A stretch of 64,000 nucleotides of DNA from Planctomycetota bacterium (GCA_029777335.1 JAKOSN010000202.1:37698-101697), one strand, 5' to 3'. Numbered from the stretch's first letter, positions 27,769 through 37,251 are shown. Notes: a model not told the origin generated them from the letters alone. Program-made: numbers and translations.

Positions 27769-27778
27769 CGCTTCTCCT

Positions 27779-28774
27779 CTACTTCGCGCGAGGCCCTTCG
27801 TTCGGGCCAGTGGTCTGCACTACTTCGAAATCCGACCCTTTTACCTTGCGCAGGTCGTCGAGTCCCTTGATGCGCGCATCGGGAGCGACGGACAGGCGCC
27901 AGTCCCCACCATTGTCGGCAACGAACATCCCGTATTTCTTCAGCCCTTTCAGGATGGCCTGGGCATGGGGCGAGTACCCCTTCACCTCAAAATCCTGGCG
28001 CAGCCGGAAGCGCTCTCCCATGCGCGGCAGGTTGGGATCGGTGAGGCGACTGGCAAAGTGCGTTGCGGGATAGACATAGGCCCGTCGAGTGCGCCGCACC
28101 GTGAAACGCATCGCGTGCTCGACCATGCCGCGTTCGACCTCGTCGTAGCGCACGACTGCCGGAAAGATGGGCAAACCGGCGGCGTCGGTGGAGGTCCAGC
28201 CATCAGGCCGCATTTTGTTACTTTTAAGATCGAAGATGGCCGCACATCCTGCTTCCCAGCCATCCTCGGTTTTGCGGGCGGTGTAGAACTCGTACAGCAT
28301 GCGCTTGACCGGATCAACCACGAGAAGGTGACGATCGCCTCTTTCCTTCGCCGTCTGAGCCTTCTCCAGCGTGCGGCCATCGAGCGGCCAGTTCTCGATC
28401 GGTGCATTGTCCGGCACCGGATACGGCCCCTTGTCGGATTCATCCGGGTAGGAAATCAGCTTGACGGGCACCTTCTTCTGATCCCCTGGCACCAGGATAA
28501 ACGACATGTCGAGGTTGTAGGCGAAGCGTTTGTCTGCGCCGATCCCGGCGATCATCTGCTTCGAGTTCTTGAGTACCGGCAACCGCGAAATGTCCTCGTT
28601 CCAGGGATTGTCGCGCGGGAAGACCTGAAGTTTTGCCAGAATGCGATCCGCCTCCGGCGTGTTGAACATCACGGGGCGGGTGAGAATCGGTTTCGCCTCA
28701 TCCCCTGGGAGCGCGCTGGCCACAAGGCCCCCAACTCCGGCGAGGAGAATTTGACGACGAGTGAGATCGCTCAT
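27779..28774 (-). CDS. Tat-exported conserved protein of unknown function
   Basis: 331 aa. A twin-arginine signal is clear (TRRQILLAGVGGLVASALP), so the protein is exported folded. The body has RPVMFNTPEADRILAKLQVFPRDNPWNEDI, then MSFILVPGDQKKVPVKLISYPDESD, and a His/Arg/Tyr-rich core (VEHAMRFTVRRTRRAYVYPATH). I recognise this as a widely conserved bacterial family but cannot name a function. The start overlaps the DUF1080 stop by 4 bases (ATGA), giving translational coupling. Enzyme activity on glycans is possible given the neighbours but is inference. Confidence 0.8.
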   Translation of the reverse strand: MSDLTRRQILLAGVGGLVASALPGDEAKPILTRPVMFNTPEADRILAKLQVFPRDNPWNEDISRLPVLKNSKQMIAGIGADKRFAYNLDMSFILVPGDQKKVPVKLISYPDESDKGPYPVPDNAPIENWPLDGRTLEKAQTAKERGDRHLLVVDPVKRMLYEFYTARKTEDGWEAGCAAIFDLKSNKMRPDGWTSTDAAGLPIFPAVVRYDEVERGMVEHAMRFTVRRTRRAYVYPATHFASRLTDPNLPRMGERFRLRQDFEVKGYSPHAQAILKGLKKYGMFVADNGGDWRLSVAPDARIKGLDDLRKVKGSDFEVVQTTGPNEGPRAK

Positions 28775-29532
28775 GGCTTCATTCCTTCGCGATAAGGACG
28801 GATACGCACATGGCGGAAAGCGACGGGGCCATGATCTCCCTGCAGAAGGAGCGGTCCCTTCGCCATCTCCTTGCGGGTGTAATTATTCCCCGTGGGGGTC
28901 GCCAACTCCTGATTCTCGTGGATGACCATTCCGTTCATCACCGCTTTGACGATGCGGGCGTTGGCGGTCTTCTTGCCTTCCTTGTCGAAACGCGGGGCCA
29001 GAAAAATCACGTCGAGCGTCTGCCATTCTCCTGGCGCCTTGCAGGCATTAACGCGCGGAGCAATTCCCTTGTCGATGTGGTGATACCTGGGCTTCAACTC
29101 TGCCCGAGGATAAACGCCGCCACAATCGTCGCCTTCCACTTTCTTTTTGCCAAAGCTATCGCAAATCTGGATCTCGTAATGTCCGTGAAACTTCACCCCC
29201 GAGTTCGATCCCCGGGGAATCAGGAACTCCAGATGCAATTCGACATCGCCAAGGTCTGCCCGGGTGAGCAGATCCTTCGCTCGCCCCTTCACCCCATTCA
29301 CCAGAATCTCTCCGGAAGCCTCCTTCGCGGAGAGCAACCGTGGGTTCTTCTCATCGATGGCCACCGCATCGGTGCGAATCCAGTCAGTCGGCTTGCCGCG
29401 CCACACTTGGAGGTTTTTTGGCCCTGTCAAGTCCACCCAGCCATTGTCATCGGCTGCCGACAACAGCCCTGGCGCGAGCAGCCAGACAGCAACCAGAACA
29501 GCCAGCCCAGAACCGGAAAATCGAGGATTCAT
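28771..29532 (-). CDS. DUF1080 (3-keto-disaccharide hydrolase-like) secreted protein
   Basis: 253 aa from ATG 29532, where a signal peptide begins (SGLAVLVAVWLLAPGLLSA). The concanavalin-like DUF1080 pattern is present: GDVELHLEFLIPRGSNSGVKFHGHYEIQICDS, then GGVYPRA, and PGEWQTLDVIFLAPRFD. Some members act on 3-keto sugars. It is first in a three-gene set of exported proteins and overlaps the next start by 4 bases. Confidence 0.92.
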   Translation of the reverse strand: MNPRFSGSGLAVLVAVWLLAPGLLSAADDNGWVDLTGPKNLQVWRGKPTDWIRTDAVAIDEKNPRLLSAKEASGEILVNGVKGRAKDLLTRADLGDVELHLEFLIPRGSNSGVKFHGHYEIQICDSFGKKKVEGDDCGGVYPRAELKPRYHHIDKGIAPRVNACKAPGEWQTLDVIFLAPRFDKEGKKTANARIVKAVMNGMVIHENQELATPTGNNYTRKEMAKGPLLLQGDHGPVAFRHVRIRPYREGMKP

Positions 29533-29608
29533 GGTCGACAGGCCTGAGGAGTAAAGGAAGGCATTCATTGATGGATCGTGATTGTAACTCCCCACAGCGC
29601 AAAAGCAA

Positions 29609-31135
29609 TCAGTTTCGCCAGAACTTCCCGAGCACCCAGCCCACCCCCTGGGCGAGCCAGAGCCCCGCCGCTCCTGCGAGCAGCAGAATCCAGTCACGGC
29701 GCGAGAGTCGTGGTTTACGTCTGCGCGGCGCGGAGGACATGGCGGCTTCGGGCAACTCGGGGAGTGTCTCCGCGACGATCCCTGCCGAGTTGCTCGCCTC
29801 CGCCTGCGTCAAGGGAATGAACCCCGAGTTCTCGCCTGGCTGCGCTTCTTCCCCGGGAGGCTCCGCGAAGCCTTCCATCGGGTTTGGCGGTTCCGGCGCA
29901 GGAGCGGTGATCTCCTCCCAGTCGGTCGACGGCGAGACAGGAGCGGCGCTGGAAGACGGAACGATCGGCGCGGCCGGAAGCACACTCACTTCCACAACGG
30001 CCGGAAGAGGAGACGCGGTCGGCGCCATCCTCTCCGCCTCAGAGGACGCGCTCGCGTCATTGCGCACCAGGAGAGTCCGCAGTGCTCCGACGGCCCGTTC
30101 CGGGGTTTGATAACGGCGGGCCGGATCCTGAGCGGTCATCCATTGCACAATCTTCTCCAGACTTTCTGGTACCTCTGGATGGGCGGCACGCAGCGAGAAG
30201 CTGCCCGCCGAGATGTTCTCACGAACCTGCCTCCCCCGCTCGGTTGGCGGTTTTCCTGTCAGGGCGTGAAAGAGAATACATCCCAGACTGTAAATGTCCG
30301 AGCGGATATCCGGGATCGTTGGATCACGCTGCTGTTCCGGCGCCAGGTAGCCGGCATTGCTCAGGGGCAGTGTCTCTCCAGTGAGCGGACAGGGCACCAA
30401 CGCCTCGGCCGCCGAGGGGACCACCGCCAGCGACGAAAAGGTGAGGTCGATGATCTTCACCACTGGACCGGCCCACCCTTCCTCCCAGCGAAGGAGTTCC
30501 GGCGGTTGTACCAGCATCAGGTTCGCCGGCTCCAGATTGCGATGCACCAACCCCTGTTCGTGAAGGTGTTGCAACCCGAGCAAGGCCTGGTAGATCACGT
30601 CCACCGCCTCCTCAACCCGAAGACTCCCCCGGCGCTGAAGGGCCTCGTGCAAACTCTCTCCTTCGAGATACTCCATGACCAGGTAATGCAACCCGTGATC
30701 CTCGCCAACTTCAAGAATCCGCACCACGTTGGGATGAAAGAGCGTTTGCGCCAGGCGCGCTTCCTGCTGGAAGCGCGCGACCATCTGTGGCTCGCGCGCT
30801 CGAGAGGGAGGCAAGACCTTGATCGCGACCTGCGAGCCCAGCCGATGGACAGCCTTGTACACCATCGCCAGCCGACCACGACCGATCCGCTCCAGCAACC
30901 GGTACGGCCCCAGATGCAGTCGCTCAGGATGCCCACTCCGTAGCATCGCCAGCTGGAACTCGGTGGCAAACTGGTTGGCGATCAGCCAGCTACTGAACGC
31001 TTCGAGATTCTCCGGCGTGGGACTTTCGCTGCGCCAACGCTCCTGGGCCTGTTCCACCTCGGCAGGAGTCAGCAACCGCGCATGGGCGAGCATCTCAGCG
31101 AGTTGAGCCAGGGAAAGACCGCGCCGTTTCTCCAT
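29609..31135 (-). CDS. Membrane-anchored Ser/Thr kinase-like protein, predicted pseudokinase
   Basis: 508 aa from ATG 31135 (MEKRRGLSLAQLAEML). An N-terminal helical part (1-75) precedes a Hanks-type kinase fold (about 77-350) and a Pro/Ala-rich stretch; a single membrane helix closes the C-terminus (WILLLAGAAGLWLAQGVGWVL). Lys106 (VAIK) is kept, but the catalytic loop reads HRNLEPAN (Asp to Asn200, Lys to Glu202), DFG reads DLT (230-232) and the glycine loop is GRGRLA. Such changes usually abolish phosphotransfer. It follows the J-like gene (same strand, 45 bases) and faces away from Hsp70. A binding or scaffolding role is likely. Confidence 0.88.
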   Translation of the reverse strand: MEKRRGLSLAQLAEMLAHARLLTPAEVEQAQERWRSESPTPENLEAFSSWLIANQFATEFQLAMLRSGHPERLHLGPYRLLERIGRGRLAMVYKAVHRLGSQVAIKVLPPSRAREPQMVARFQQEARLAQTLFHPNVVRILEVGEDHGLHYLVMEYLEGESLHEALQRRGSLRVEEAVDVIYQALLGLQHLHEQGLVHRNLEPANLMLVQPPELLRWEEGWAGPVVKIIDLTFSSLAVVPSAAEALVPCPLTGETLPLSNAGYLAPEQQRDPTIPDIRSDIYSLGCILFHALTGKPPTERGRQVRENISAGSFSLRAAHPEVPESLEKIVQWMTAQDPARRYQTPERAVGALRTLLVRNDASASSEAERMAPTASPLPAVVEVSVLPAAPIVPSSSAAPVSPSTDWEEITAPAPEPPNPMEGFAEPPGEEAQPGENSGFIPLTQAEASNSAGIVAETLPELPEAAMSSAPRRRKPRLSRRDWILLLAGAAGLWLAQGVGWVLGKFWRN

Positions 31136-31180
31136 GATCCTACCTGTCTTCCGGCACCTCGGGGGAACGTCTCTGCGCAC

Positions 31181-31600
31181 TCAGGGGAGCGCACGCGCCA
31201 GCCAGAATGCCAGGGCCGCCCCGAGCATCAGGATCCCAGCGTAGCCCCAGGGGAGCGCTCCAGGCCGTTGCCGATAGAGCGGTTCTTGTGAGGAGTCCGT
31301 CTCGGGAAGGGAATCGTTTCCTCCGCCTGGATTCAGAGGAGGAATGCGTGCCTCGTAGGCCCGGCGCTTCTCGGGGTTGAGGAGCGTCACCTTCGCCAGA
31401 CCGATCTCGTTGAGAAGTGTCTGGCATTCCTTAGCGTGCGGTCCTGTCTGATATGTGCGGATGTGACTGATCTGGCGCAGAGCGGCCTCGGCAATCACCT
31501 CCGGATCGGTTTCCTCGCGTGCCACCCCCAGAAGCTGATAGTACGTGGGTGGGCGCTGGGTCGGTGGAATGGCGAGCCAGCGATGATACGGATCGAACAT
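31181..31600 (-). CDS. J-domain-like membrane protein lacking HPD
   Basis: 139 aa from ATG 31600 (MFDPYHRWLAIPP). The sequence TYYQLLGVAREETDPEVIAEAALRQISHIRTY, followed later by NEIGLAKVTLLNPEKRRAYEA, has the J-domain helix pattern (YxxLGV and the final YD/E-like repeat), but the HPD tripeptide that activates Hsp70 ATPase is absent. The C-terminus has one membrane helix (WGYAGILMLGAALAFWLARAL). It precedes the pseudokinase gene and is divergent from the Hsp70 gene. I recall this small architecture in other planctomycetes next to kinases; it may be a membrane anchor or adaptor. Confidence 0.72.
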   Translation of the reverse strand: MFDPYHRWLAIPPTQRPPTYYQLLGVAREETDPEVIAEAALRQISHIRTYQTGPHAKECQTLLNEIGLAKVTLLNPEKRRAYEARIPPLNPGGGNDSLPETDSSQEPLYRQRPGALPWGYAGILMLGAALAFWLARALP

Positions 31601-31974
31601 AGCTCTCTCTCCGAGCCGTGCGGACTCCCTCTGCTTCTGTACCCTCGTTAAGCTGCTATTATCACTCTGAACGGATCGAGTTGCCAGGCCCCTTCCCAGC
31701 CAGGAGATTGTGCGAAAGCGGAACGCTCCTGTGCGGAAGCTGGCATTACTGCACTTACCCGAATCGTTCACTTCGCTGCGGAGAATCGCCCTGCCTCCGC
31801 ACTTTCCCCTGCTTTTGCTGTCCCGGGAGTGCTCTCTTGCTCTGTCAGGGAGAACCATGAGCGATTGGCTCTGGAGTTGCTCAGAGATTCGGCGAGACCT
31901 GGGGCACCCAGGTCATCCCCCTGGCCCAGTGGGTTTTCGCTCCCAGGGGTGCACACAGCAGCGGAGGACCATCC
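31601..31974. promoter_or_regulatory. Divergent intergenic region between the J-like gene and Hsp70
   Basis: 374 bases. A TATTAT box preceded by TGC (31657-31662, plus strand) resembles an extended -10, but its -35 is poor. Short frames here (for example 31710-32156) have no family features and overlap the Hsp70 start. A GGAGG ribosome site lies 4-8 bases before the GTG start at 31975. No other gene is seen. Confidence 0.35.
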
Positions 31975-33993
31975 GTGGCGTACACGTTGCTCGATTTCTT
32001 CCAGAGGCAGGGGCTCAAATTGGTGGAAGCCTCTCTCCATCGGGTGGTGGGCAAGGCTGCCTCATATGTGCGCGAAGAAGCCCACTACCGGCAAACGGTG
32101 ATTCTCCCCGCCTGGGACACTCTCCCCTTACCAATTCGCCGCATGATGGGTCGTGATACCAGTCGCTGGGAAGAGTTATATCGCGCTCTGCGAAGCGAGG
32201 TTCTGGAACTGAAAAGTGGGGTGATCGGTCTGCGCCCCAACGCGACGGCTCTCATCAAATCTCTGGTGTACAAGCTCTACGGTCCGGGAGCGGAGGCGGC
32301 CCCCGTTGCACCGCATTCCGAAATCCCCCCTCCGCCTCCGCTCGCCCAGCGCGTTCTGCCCGACGAGGTGGGCTCGATCCCGATCGCCAGGCCCGTGCAC
32401 GCACCGGAGGCAATTTCGCCTGTGGCGGTCTCTCCCCCTTCCGCAGAGGAGATCGCCATTGGGATTGACCTGGGCACAACCTACTCCCTGGTTGCGTTTC
32501 TCGATGCCCGGGGCCGTCCCACCACCATCCCCAACAATGCGGGCGATCTGCTCACTCCCAGCGTGGTGCTTTTCGAGGACGAGGGAACCATCGTCGGAAA
32601 AGAAGCGGTGCTCGCCTCGGCGATGGAGCCAGACCGAGTGGCCGAATGCGTCAAGCGCGATATGGGTGCCAAGGTGTATCGCAAGAAGATCCACGGCGAA
32701 TTTCTCCCTCCCGAGGTGATTTCCTCCCTCATCCTGCGCTCTCTCAAGGCGGATGCCGAGCGGAAACTGGGTCATGCTGTGCGCAAGGCAGTCATCACCG
32801 TCCCTGCCTATTTTGAAGAGACCCGTCGGCGCGCCACCATGGATGCCGGCAAACTGGCGGGGCTGGACGTTCTGGACATCATCAACGAACCGACTGCCGC
32901 CGCCATTGCCTATGGCTATTCACTGGGCTTCCTCGATCGCTCCTGTCAGTTGCATGCCGAGCGGCCCATGCGCGTTCTGGTTTATGACCTCGGCGGGGGA
33001 ACCTTCGACGTGACCATCGTTGAAATTCAGGGGCGGCATTTCAGGGCATTGGCAACGGATGGCGATGTCTGTCTCGGGGGCAAGGACTGGGATGAAAAGC
33101 TGGTGGAGATCGCGGCCGAGCGCATTCGCCAGCAGTTCCGCGAAGATCCCTGCGAGAATCCGCTCAGTATGCAGGAACTCTGGCTCTCCGCCGAGAGTGC
33201 CAAGCGCTCGTTGACTGAACGAAAAAAGGCCGCCCTCTTCGTCAACCACCTGGGAACCCGGCACAAGGTCGAGGTGACCCGCGAGGAGTTCGAGGAGGCG
33301 ACCGCTCCCCTGCTGGAGCGCACGCGCCTGACGGCGGAGCTGGTCGTCCGACAGGCTGGCTTAACCTGGGAACAGATCGATCGCGTGCTCCTGGTGGGAG
33401 GCTCAACGCGCATGCCGATGGTTCCCCAGATGCTTCAGCAGTTGACCGGCAAGGTTCCCGATCGCTCGGTCTCCGCTGACGAGGCTGTCGCGCACGGAGC
33501 GGCCCTGTACGCCGACCTGCTCGCTCCGCTGCGGCGAGAAGAAGAGAAGAACACCGATTTCACCGTGACCAACGTCAGCTCGCACAGTCTGGGGATCCAG
33601 GGGGCCAACCCGGAGACCGGCCGCAAGATCAACAAGATCCTGATTCCCAAGAATTCCCCTCTCCCGCACACCACGACCAAGCTGTTCAAAACCCTCAAGC
33701 CCAATCAACACAACGTGCTGATCACCGTGCTGGAAGGCGAGAGCGAACGCCCCGAGATCTGTACCAGAATCGGCGTGTGCGCCATCCGTGATCTTCCCCC
33801 CGAACTCCCGGCTGGCTGGCCCGTTCTCGTCAGTTACACGTACGACGCCAACGGTCGTCTGCATGTGACGGCCCGGGTCAAGGGGCATGATGTGGGGATT
33901 ACCACCGATTTCCAGCGGGAAAATCGCATGCCCGACGAGGAGCTGGAATTGTGGGCGCACTTTGTCCAGCAGGAACTCGATGTCTCCGAGTGA
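31975..33993 (+). CDS. Hsp70/DnaK-like chaperone with long N-terminal extension
   Basis: 672 aa, GTG start with GGAGG upstream. Residues 1-160 are an extension without recognised fold (TLLDFFQRQGLKLVEASLHR..., then a Pro-rich stretch PPPPPLAQ). The Hsp70 nucleotide-binding domain begins with IGIDLGTTYSLVAF near residue 161 and has NEPTAAAIAYGYS, VYDLGGGTFDVTIVE and LLVGGSTRMPMVPQ. The substrate-binding beta domain follows, but the protein stops at about residue 670, so the alpha-helical lid is missing. It is divergent from the J-like and pseudokinase genes, suggesting a dedicated specialised chaperone rather than housekeeping DnaK. Confidence 0.9.
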   Translation: MAYTLLDFFQRQGLKLVEASLHRVVGKAASYVREEAHYRQTVILPAWDTLPLPIRRMMGRDTSRWEELYRALRSEVLELKSGVIGLRPNATALIKSLVYKLYGPGAEAAPVAPHSEIPPPPPLAQRVLPDEVGSIPIARPVHAPEAISPVAVSPPSAEEIAIGIDLGTTYSLVAFLDARGRPTTIPNNAGDLLTPSVVLFEDEGTIVGKEAVLASAMEPDRVAECVKRDMGAKVYRKKIHGEFLPPEVISSLILRSLKADAERKLGHAVRKAVITVPAYFEETRRRATMDAGKLAGLDVLDIINEPTAAAIAYGYSLGFLDRSCQLHAERPMRVLVYDLGGGTFDVTIVEIQGRHFRALATDGDVCLGGKDWDEKLVEIAAERIRQQFREDPCENPLSMQELWLSAESAKRSLTERKKAALFVNHLGTRHKVEVTREEFEEATAPLLERTRLTAELVVRQAGLTWEQIDRVLLVGGSTRMPMVPQMLQQLTGKVPDRSVSADEAVAHGAALYADLLAPLRREEEKNTDFTVTNVSSHSLGIQGANPETGRKINKILIPKNSPLPHTTTKLFKTLKPNQHNVLITVLEGESERPEICTRIGVCAIRDLPPELPAGWPVLVSYTYDANGRLHVTARVKGHDVGITTDFQRENRMPDEELELWAHFVQQELDVSE

Positions 33994-34067
33994 CAGAACG
34001 TTCTCATTCTGGTGGAGAAATCCTTTCGTAACCCGAGAGGATCTTTCACCCACAATGCCGATCGTTT

Positions 34068-35150
34068 TTAGCGTTGAATGCGTGCAGAGCCACCCTGTGC
34101 GAACGCCTTCACCTGTTCCAGCGTGGCCATGGTGGTATCACCCGGGAAGGTGGTGAGCAACGCCCCATGGGCCCAGCCCAGGTGCAAGGACTCCTCTGCA
34201 CTCAGCCCGTTCATCAGCCCATAAAAGAAGCCAGAAGCGAAGCCATCGCCCCCACCAACGCGATCGTGCACATCCAGCTCGCAGGTTTGCGCCAGATGGG
34301 TCTTCCCTCCCACCCAGGCAACCGCGCCCCAGCTGTGCCGACTGGTCGAATGGACTTCACGCAAGGTGGTTGCGACAATCTTCACGTTGGGGTGTTGCTT
34401 CACCACCTGATCGATCATGGCAAAGAAGGCCGAGGGATCAAGCTTGGATTTGGCCGCGACCTCGGGGCCGGGAATTCCCAGTCCCTTCTGCAAATCTTCC
34501 TCGTTGCCAACCAGCACATCGACATGGGTCATGATGCGCTGGATCACTTCCTGCGCGGTGCTCAATCCACCCGATACCTTCCACAGTTTCTCGCGAAAGT
34601 TAAGATCGAACGACACCACGGCCCCCGCCGCCTTGGCCGCCTGCATCCCCTCCAGAATCACCTCCGGGGTCGTTGGCGACAGCGCGGCAAAGATGCCCCC
34701 ACTGTGAAACCAGCGCACCCCTCCCTGGAAGATCTTCTTCCAGTCAAAATCGCCGGGCTTCAAGCGCGCGGCCGCCTCGTTGCAGCGATTGTAAAAGACC
34801 ACCGGAGCGCGCACCCCATGACCGCGATCGCTGTAAACCGTTGCCATGTTCGGCCCCGTCACGCCATCATGGGCAAAGTACTTGTAAAACGGACGAACCC
34901 CCATGGCCCGCACCCGTTCAGCGATCAACTCGCCAATCGGATAATCGACCATGGCGCTGACAATCCCTGTGCGCATGCGGAAACAGTCGGCCAGGTTGGC
35001 GGCAACGTTGAACTCACCTCCGCTGACATGGATCTGACACTGATTGGCCTTGCGAAATGGAATGATCCCTGGATCAAGGCGATGCACCAGAGCGCCCAAT
35101 GAAACCAGGTCAAACTCCCCGGTTGCCGGGATACGAAGACTGTTTTCCAT
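34068..35150 (-). CDS. PfkB-family sugar kinase
   Basis: 360 aa from ATG 35150. Ribokinase-fold features: the N-terminal GALVHRLDPG, then SGGEFNVAANLADCF (substrate-binding glycine pair), YNRCNEAAARLKPGDFDW, and the C-terminal anion hole/catalytic motif VGGGDGFASGFFYGLMNG with the catalytic Asp. Members phosphorylate sugars such as ribose, fructose or 2-keto-3-deoxygluconate, and the length and pattern resemble KDG-kinase-like proteins. No pathway neighbour confirms the substrate. Confidence 0.88.
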   Translation of the reverse strand: MENSLRIPATGEFDLVSLGALVHRLDPGIIPFRKANQCQIHVSGGEFNVAANLADCFRMRTGIVSAMVDYPIGELIAERVRAMGVRPFYKYFAHDGVTGPNMATVYSDRGHGVRAPVVFYNRCNEAAARLKPGDFDWKKIFQGGVRWFHSGGIFAALSPTTPEVILEGMQAAKAAGAVVSFDLNFREKLWKVSGGLSTAQEVIQRIMTHVDVLVGNEEDLQKGLGIPGPEVAAKSKLDPSAFFAMIDQVVKQHPNVKIVATTLREVHSTSRHSWGAVAWVGGKTHLAQTCELDVHDRVGGGDGFASGFFYGLMNGLSAEESLHLGWAHGALLTTFPGDTTMATLEQVKAFAQGGSARIQR

Positions 35151-35269
35151 GGTGAGGTCTCGAGGGGTCAAGGTCGCGTCAATGGAGTACAGGAAGATCT
35201 ACGAATCGCGGTGGGGGGCGTGTATGGGCAGAGTTCACGAGGGCGTTTTAGCCTGGCTGGGTCCGCTCC

Positions 35270-36139
35270 TCAGGGGAAGAGGCGCTGTCGCCACATCGAC
35301 ACAAAATCCATGGTCAGCGCCACCCCCATGTGCAGGGCTCCCCCCATCCAGATCGACCGGTTCTTCAGACTCATGAAGCCAAGAACCACGCCGGCCACGA
35401 TCGCCCCCAGCGTCTCCAGAAACGGTTTGCCAAAGTGGATCATGCAATAGGGGACGGTCATCACAAAGATGGAATAGGCACCGAAGCGGTGACGGGTGCC
35501 ATGAACCATGAACCCACGGAAGAAGAACTCCAGCGCCAGAAACTGCAGAAAGTAGGCAAACTCCCAACGCCAGAAGTTTGGCCACAATCGTTCATACGGC
35601 TCCAGCCGGTAAAACGGATAGGTGGCCTGAAAATGCTCCTGCTGAGAAACCACGAGCACCGCACAGAACACAATGCTGTACATCAACAGGTACGCCCACC
35701 AGTCGGTGAAGGCCCCGCGTAGCTTTAACCCGTACTGGGCCGGCGATTCGCGATGAAGGGCAATCACCACCGACGCCGGCACCACATAGAGAACGATGTT
35801 TCCGACGGCCCAGTAAGTCAGGCCATTGATTTGCGCACTTTCCGGATCTTGCATAAAGTCGATAAGCCACTGCGCCGGCCCATCAAGGCTCAGGTAGTGC
35901 AGGGTCGCCACCAGTGCGCTGTAGCCGGGATTGATCAGCAGATAGTGCTGCAAGGTGAGGACGAAGGCTGCGACGATCAGCACGCTGATCACCTTGCTGT
36001 CGAGCCCCGGGGGAGCAGAATTGAGGTAGTCGCGCTGTTCGCGGTCCACTCGTTGCCACGGGTCCACCAGCAAACGACGCCACAGAGGTGCGAGTCCAGA
36101 AAGCACCAGCCTGATCCTTTGCTTTTCGATGCCATGCAA
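35270..36139 (-). CDS. CPBP-like intramembrane metallopeptidase homologue
   Basis: 289 aa from a TTG at 36139; the start is uncertain because an open frame runs further up into the LptF/LptG-type gene. Six or more membrane helices are seen. The C-terminal part has the CPBP pattern ALEFFFRGFMVHG (only one Glu of the usual EExxxR), a His in YCMIHFGKP and a third site LHMGVALTMD. The family processes or protects membrane proteins. Loss of the first Glu could reduce activity. It follows the permease gene almost directly on the same strand. Confidence 0.68.
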   Translation of the reverse strand: MHGIEKQRIRLVLSGLAPLWRRLLVDPWQRVDREQRDYLNSAPPGLDSKVISVLIVAAFVLTLQHYLLINPGYSALVATLHYLSLDGPAQWLIDFMQDPESAQINGLTYWAVGNIVLYVVPASVVIALHRESPAQYGLKLRGAFTDWWAYLLMYSIVFCAVLVVSQQEHFQATYPFYRLEPYERLWPNFWRWEFAYFLQFLALEFFFRGFMVHGTRHRFGAYSIFVMTVPYCMIHFGKPFLETLGAIVAGVVLGFMSLKNRSIWMGGALHMGVALTMDFVSMWRQRLFP

Positions 36140-36150
36140 CTTCCAGTCGT

Positions 36151-37251
36151 TTATGTATGCACGGCGTCGAACTGGACCAGAGCCAGCGGACCAAAGAAGA
36201 TGACGGGCAGCCAGGCAGCCAGCGCCGGCGGCATGTGGTCGTAGTCGCCCAGAAACTTGCACAACAGGCTCGCCGCAAAAAAGACCGCGCACAGCCCCAG
36301 ACACATCCCAGCACTCAGAATCACGTTGCGGTTCTGGTCGCGCAGAATGACCGATAACCCCAGAAAGACCAGCAGAATGCCAAGAATGGGTCGCGCCAAC
36401 CGCATATGAAAAAGGACTGCCTTGGCCGCTACTCGGGTCGAATCCGGACTCTGCAAGTCATCGTAGAGTTGCTTGGTCGAGGCGAAGCGATACCAGCGCT
36501 GATCACGAGTCAAAGCATCGAAATCCACCTGCCGCACGCGCAGGAAGTATTTGCCCTGGTCAATCGGTTCCAGAGTATTCCGATCCCAGGTGTCCAGATC
36601 CGGTGGCACGGCTCCGCTCAACTCCCAGCCCCCCTCGCGCGGTCCAGGTCCGGGGGGGACATAATGCGCTTCACTGGCGGTCAGGTGGATGATCCGGCCA
36701 GCGACCTCTTCGGGAATGGTGCAGCGAAACTCGCGAATTACCTGTCCCTTGCGTGACGCGGATCGCCCTTCGATGTGGATCAGGTTGGGCTCGTACGCCC
36801 CGCGCACCTCCATGTCCTTCACCCCATCGGGATCGTCACGCTGGAACGTTAATTTCTGACCGATATACGGAATCAGGAATTCCTGATTGGCCATCGCGAC
36901 CGCCAGCATGAAACATGCACTGACAATCACGGGACGCACCACCCGATGGGTCGATACCCCGGCGGCCAGCAACGGCATCTGTTCGTTGTTGCGCTGCATC
37001 CATGCCACGGTGAACATGGCCGCCAGGAGGAGAATTGCCTCACACAGTCGGTCGAAATACTGGGGAACCTGGGTCCCATAATAAACGGCGATCAGTCGCA
37101 ACGACTCCAGCAATCCCCCCTGATGCCGGGTGAAGTCGTCCATGTTGGTGAACAGATCGACCACAACATAGAGACTCAACAGGCTCGTCAGGCAGACGAT
37201 GTACGCCTTGAAGTAGCCATAGATCAACTGGCGATCGATGAGATGCAGCAT
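36151..37251 (-). CDS. LptF/LptG-family permease
   Basis: 366 aa. The start MLHLIDRQLIYGYFKAYIVCLTSLLSLYVVVDLF and the next helices match the YjgP/YjgQ family: two N-terminal membrane helices, a large periplasmic beta-jellyroll region (about 110-270, with FQRDDPDGVKDMEVRGAYEPNLIHIEG), then C-terminal helices (PILGILLVFLGLSVILRD, LCLGLCAVFFAASLLC). These proteins extract lipopolysaccharide from the inner membrane with LptB. One copy is present here with no lptB or lptC neighbour. Confidence 0.88.
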   Translation of the reverse strand: MLHLIDRQLIYGYFKAYIVCLTSLLSLYVVVDLFTNMDDFTRHQGGLLESLRLIAVYYGTQVPQYFDRLCEAILLLAAMFTVAWMQRNNEQMPLLAAGVSTHRVVRPVIVSACFMLAVAMANQEFLIPYIGQKLTFQRDDPDGVKDMEVRGAYEPNLIHIEGRSASRKGQVIREFRCTIPEEVAGRIIHLTASEAHYVPPGPGPREGGWELSGAVPPDLDTWDRNTLEPIDQGKYFLRVRQVDFDALTRDQRWYRFASTKQLYDDLQSPDSTRVAAKAVLFHMRLARPILGILLVFLGLSVILRDQNRNVILSAGMCLGLCAVFFAASLLCKFLGDYDHMPPALAAWLPVIFFGPLALVQFDAVHT

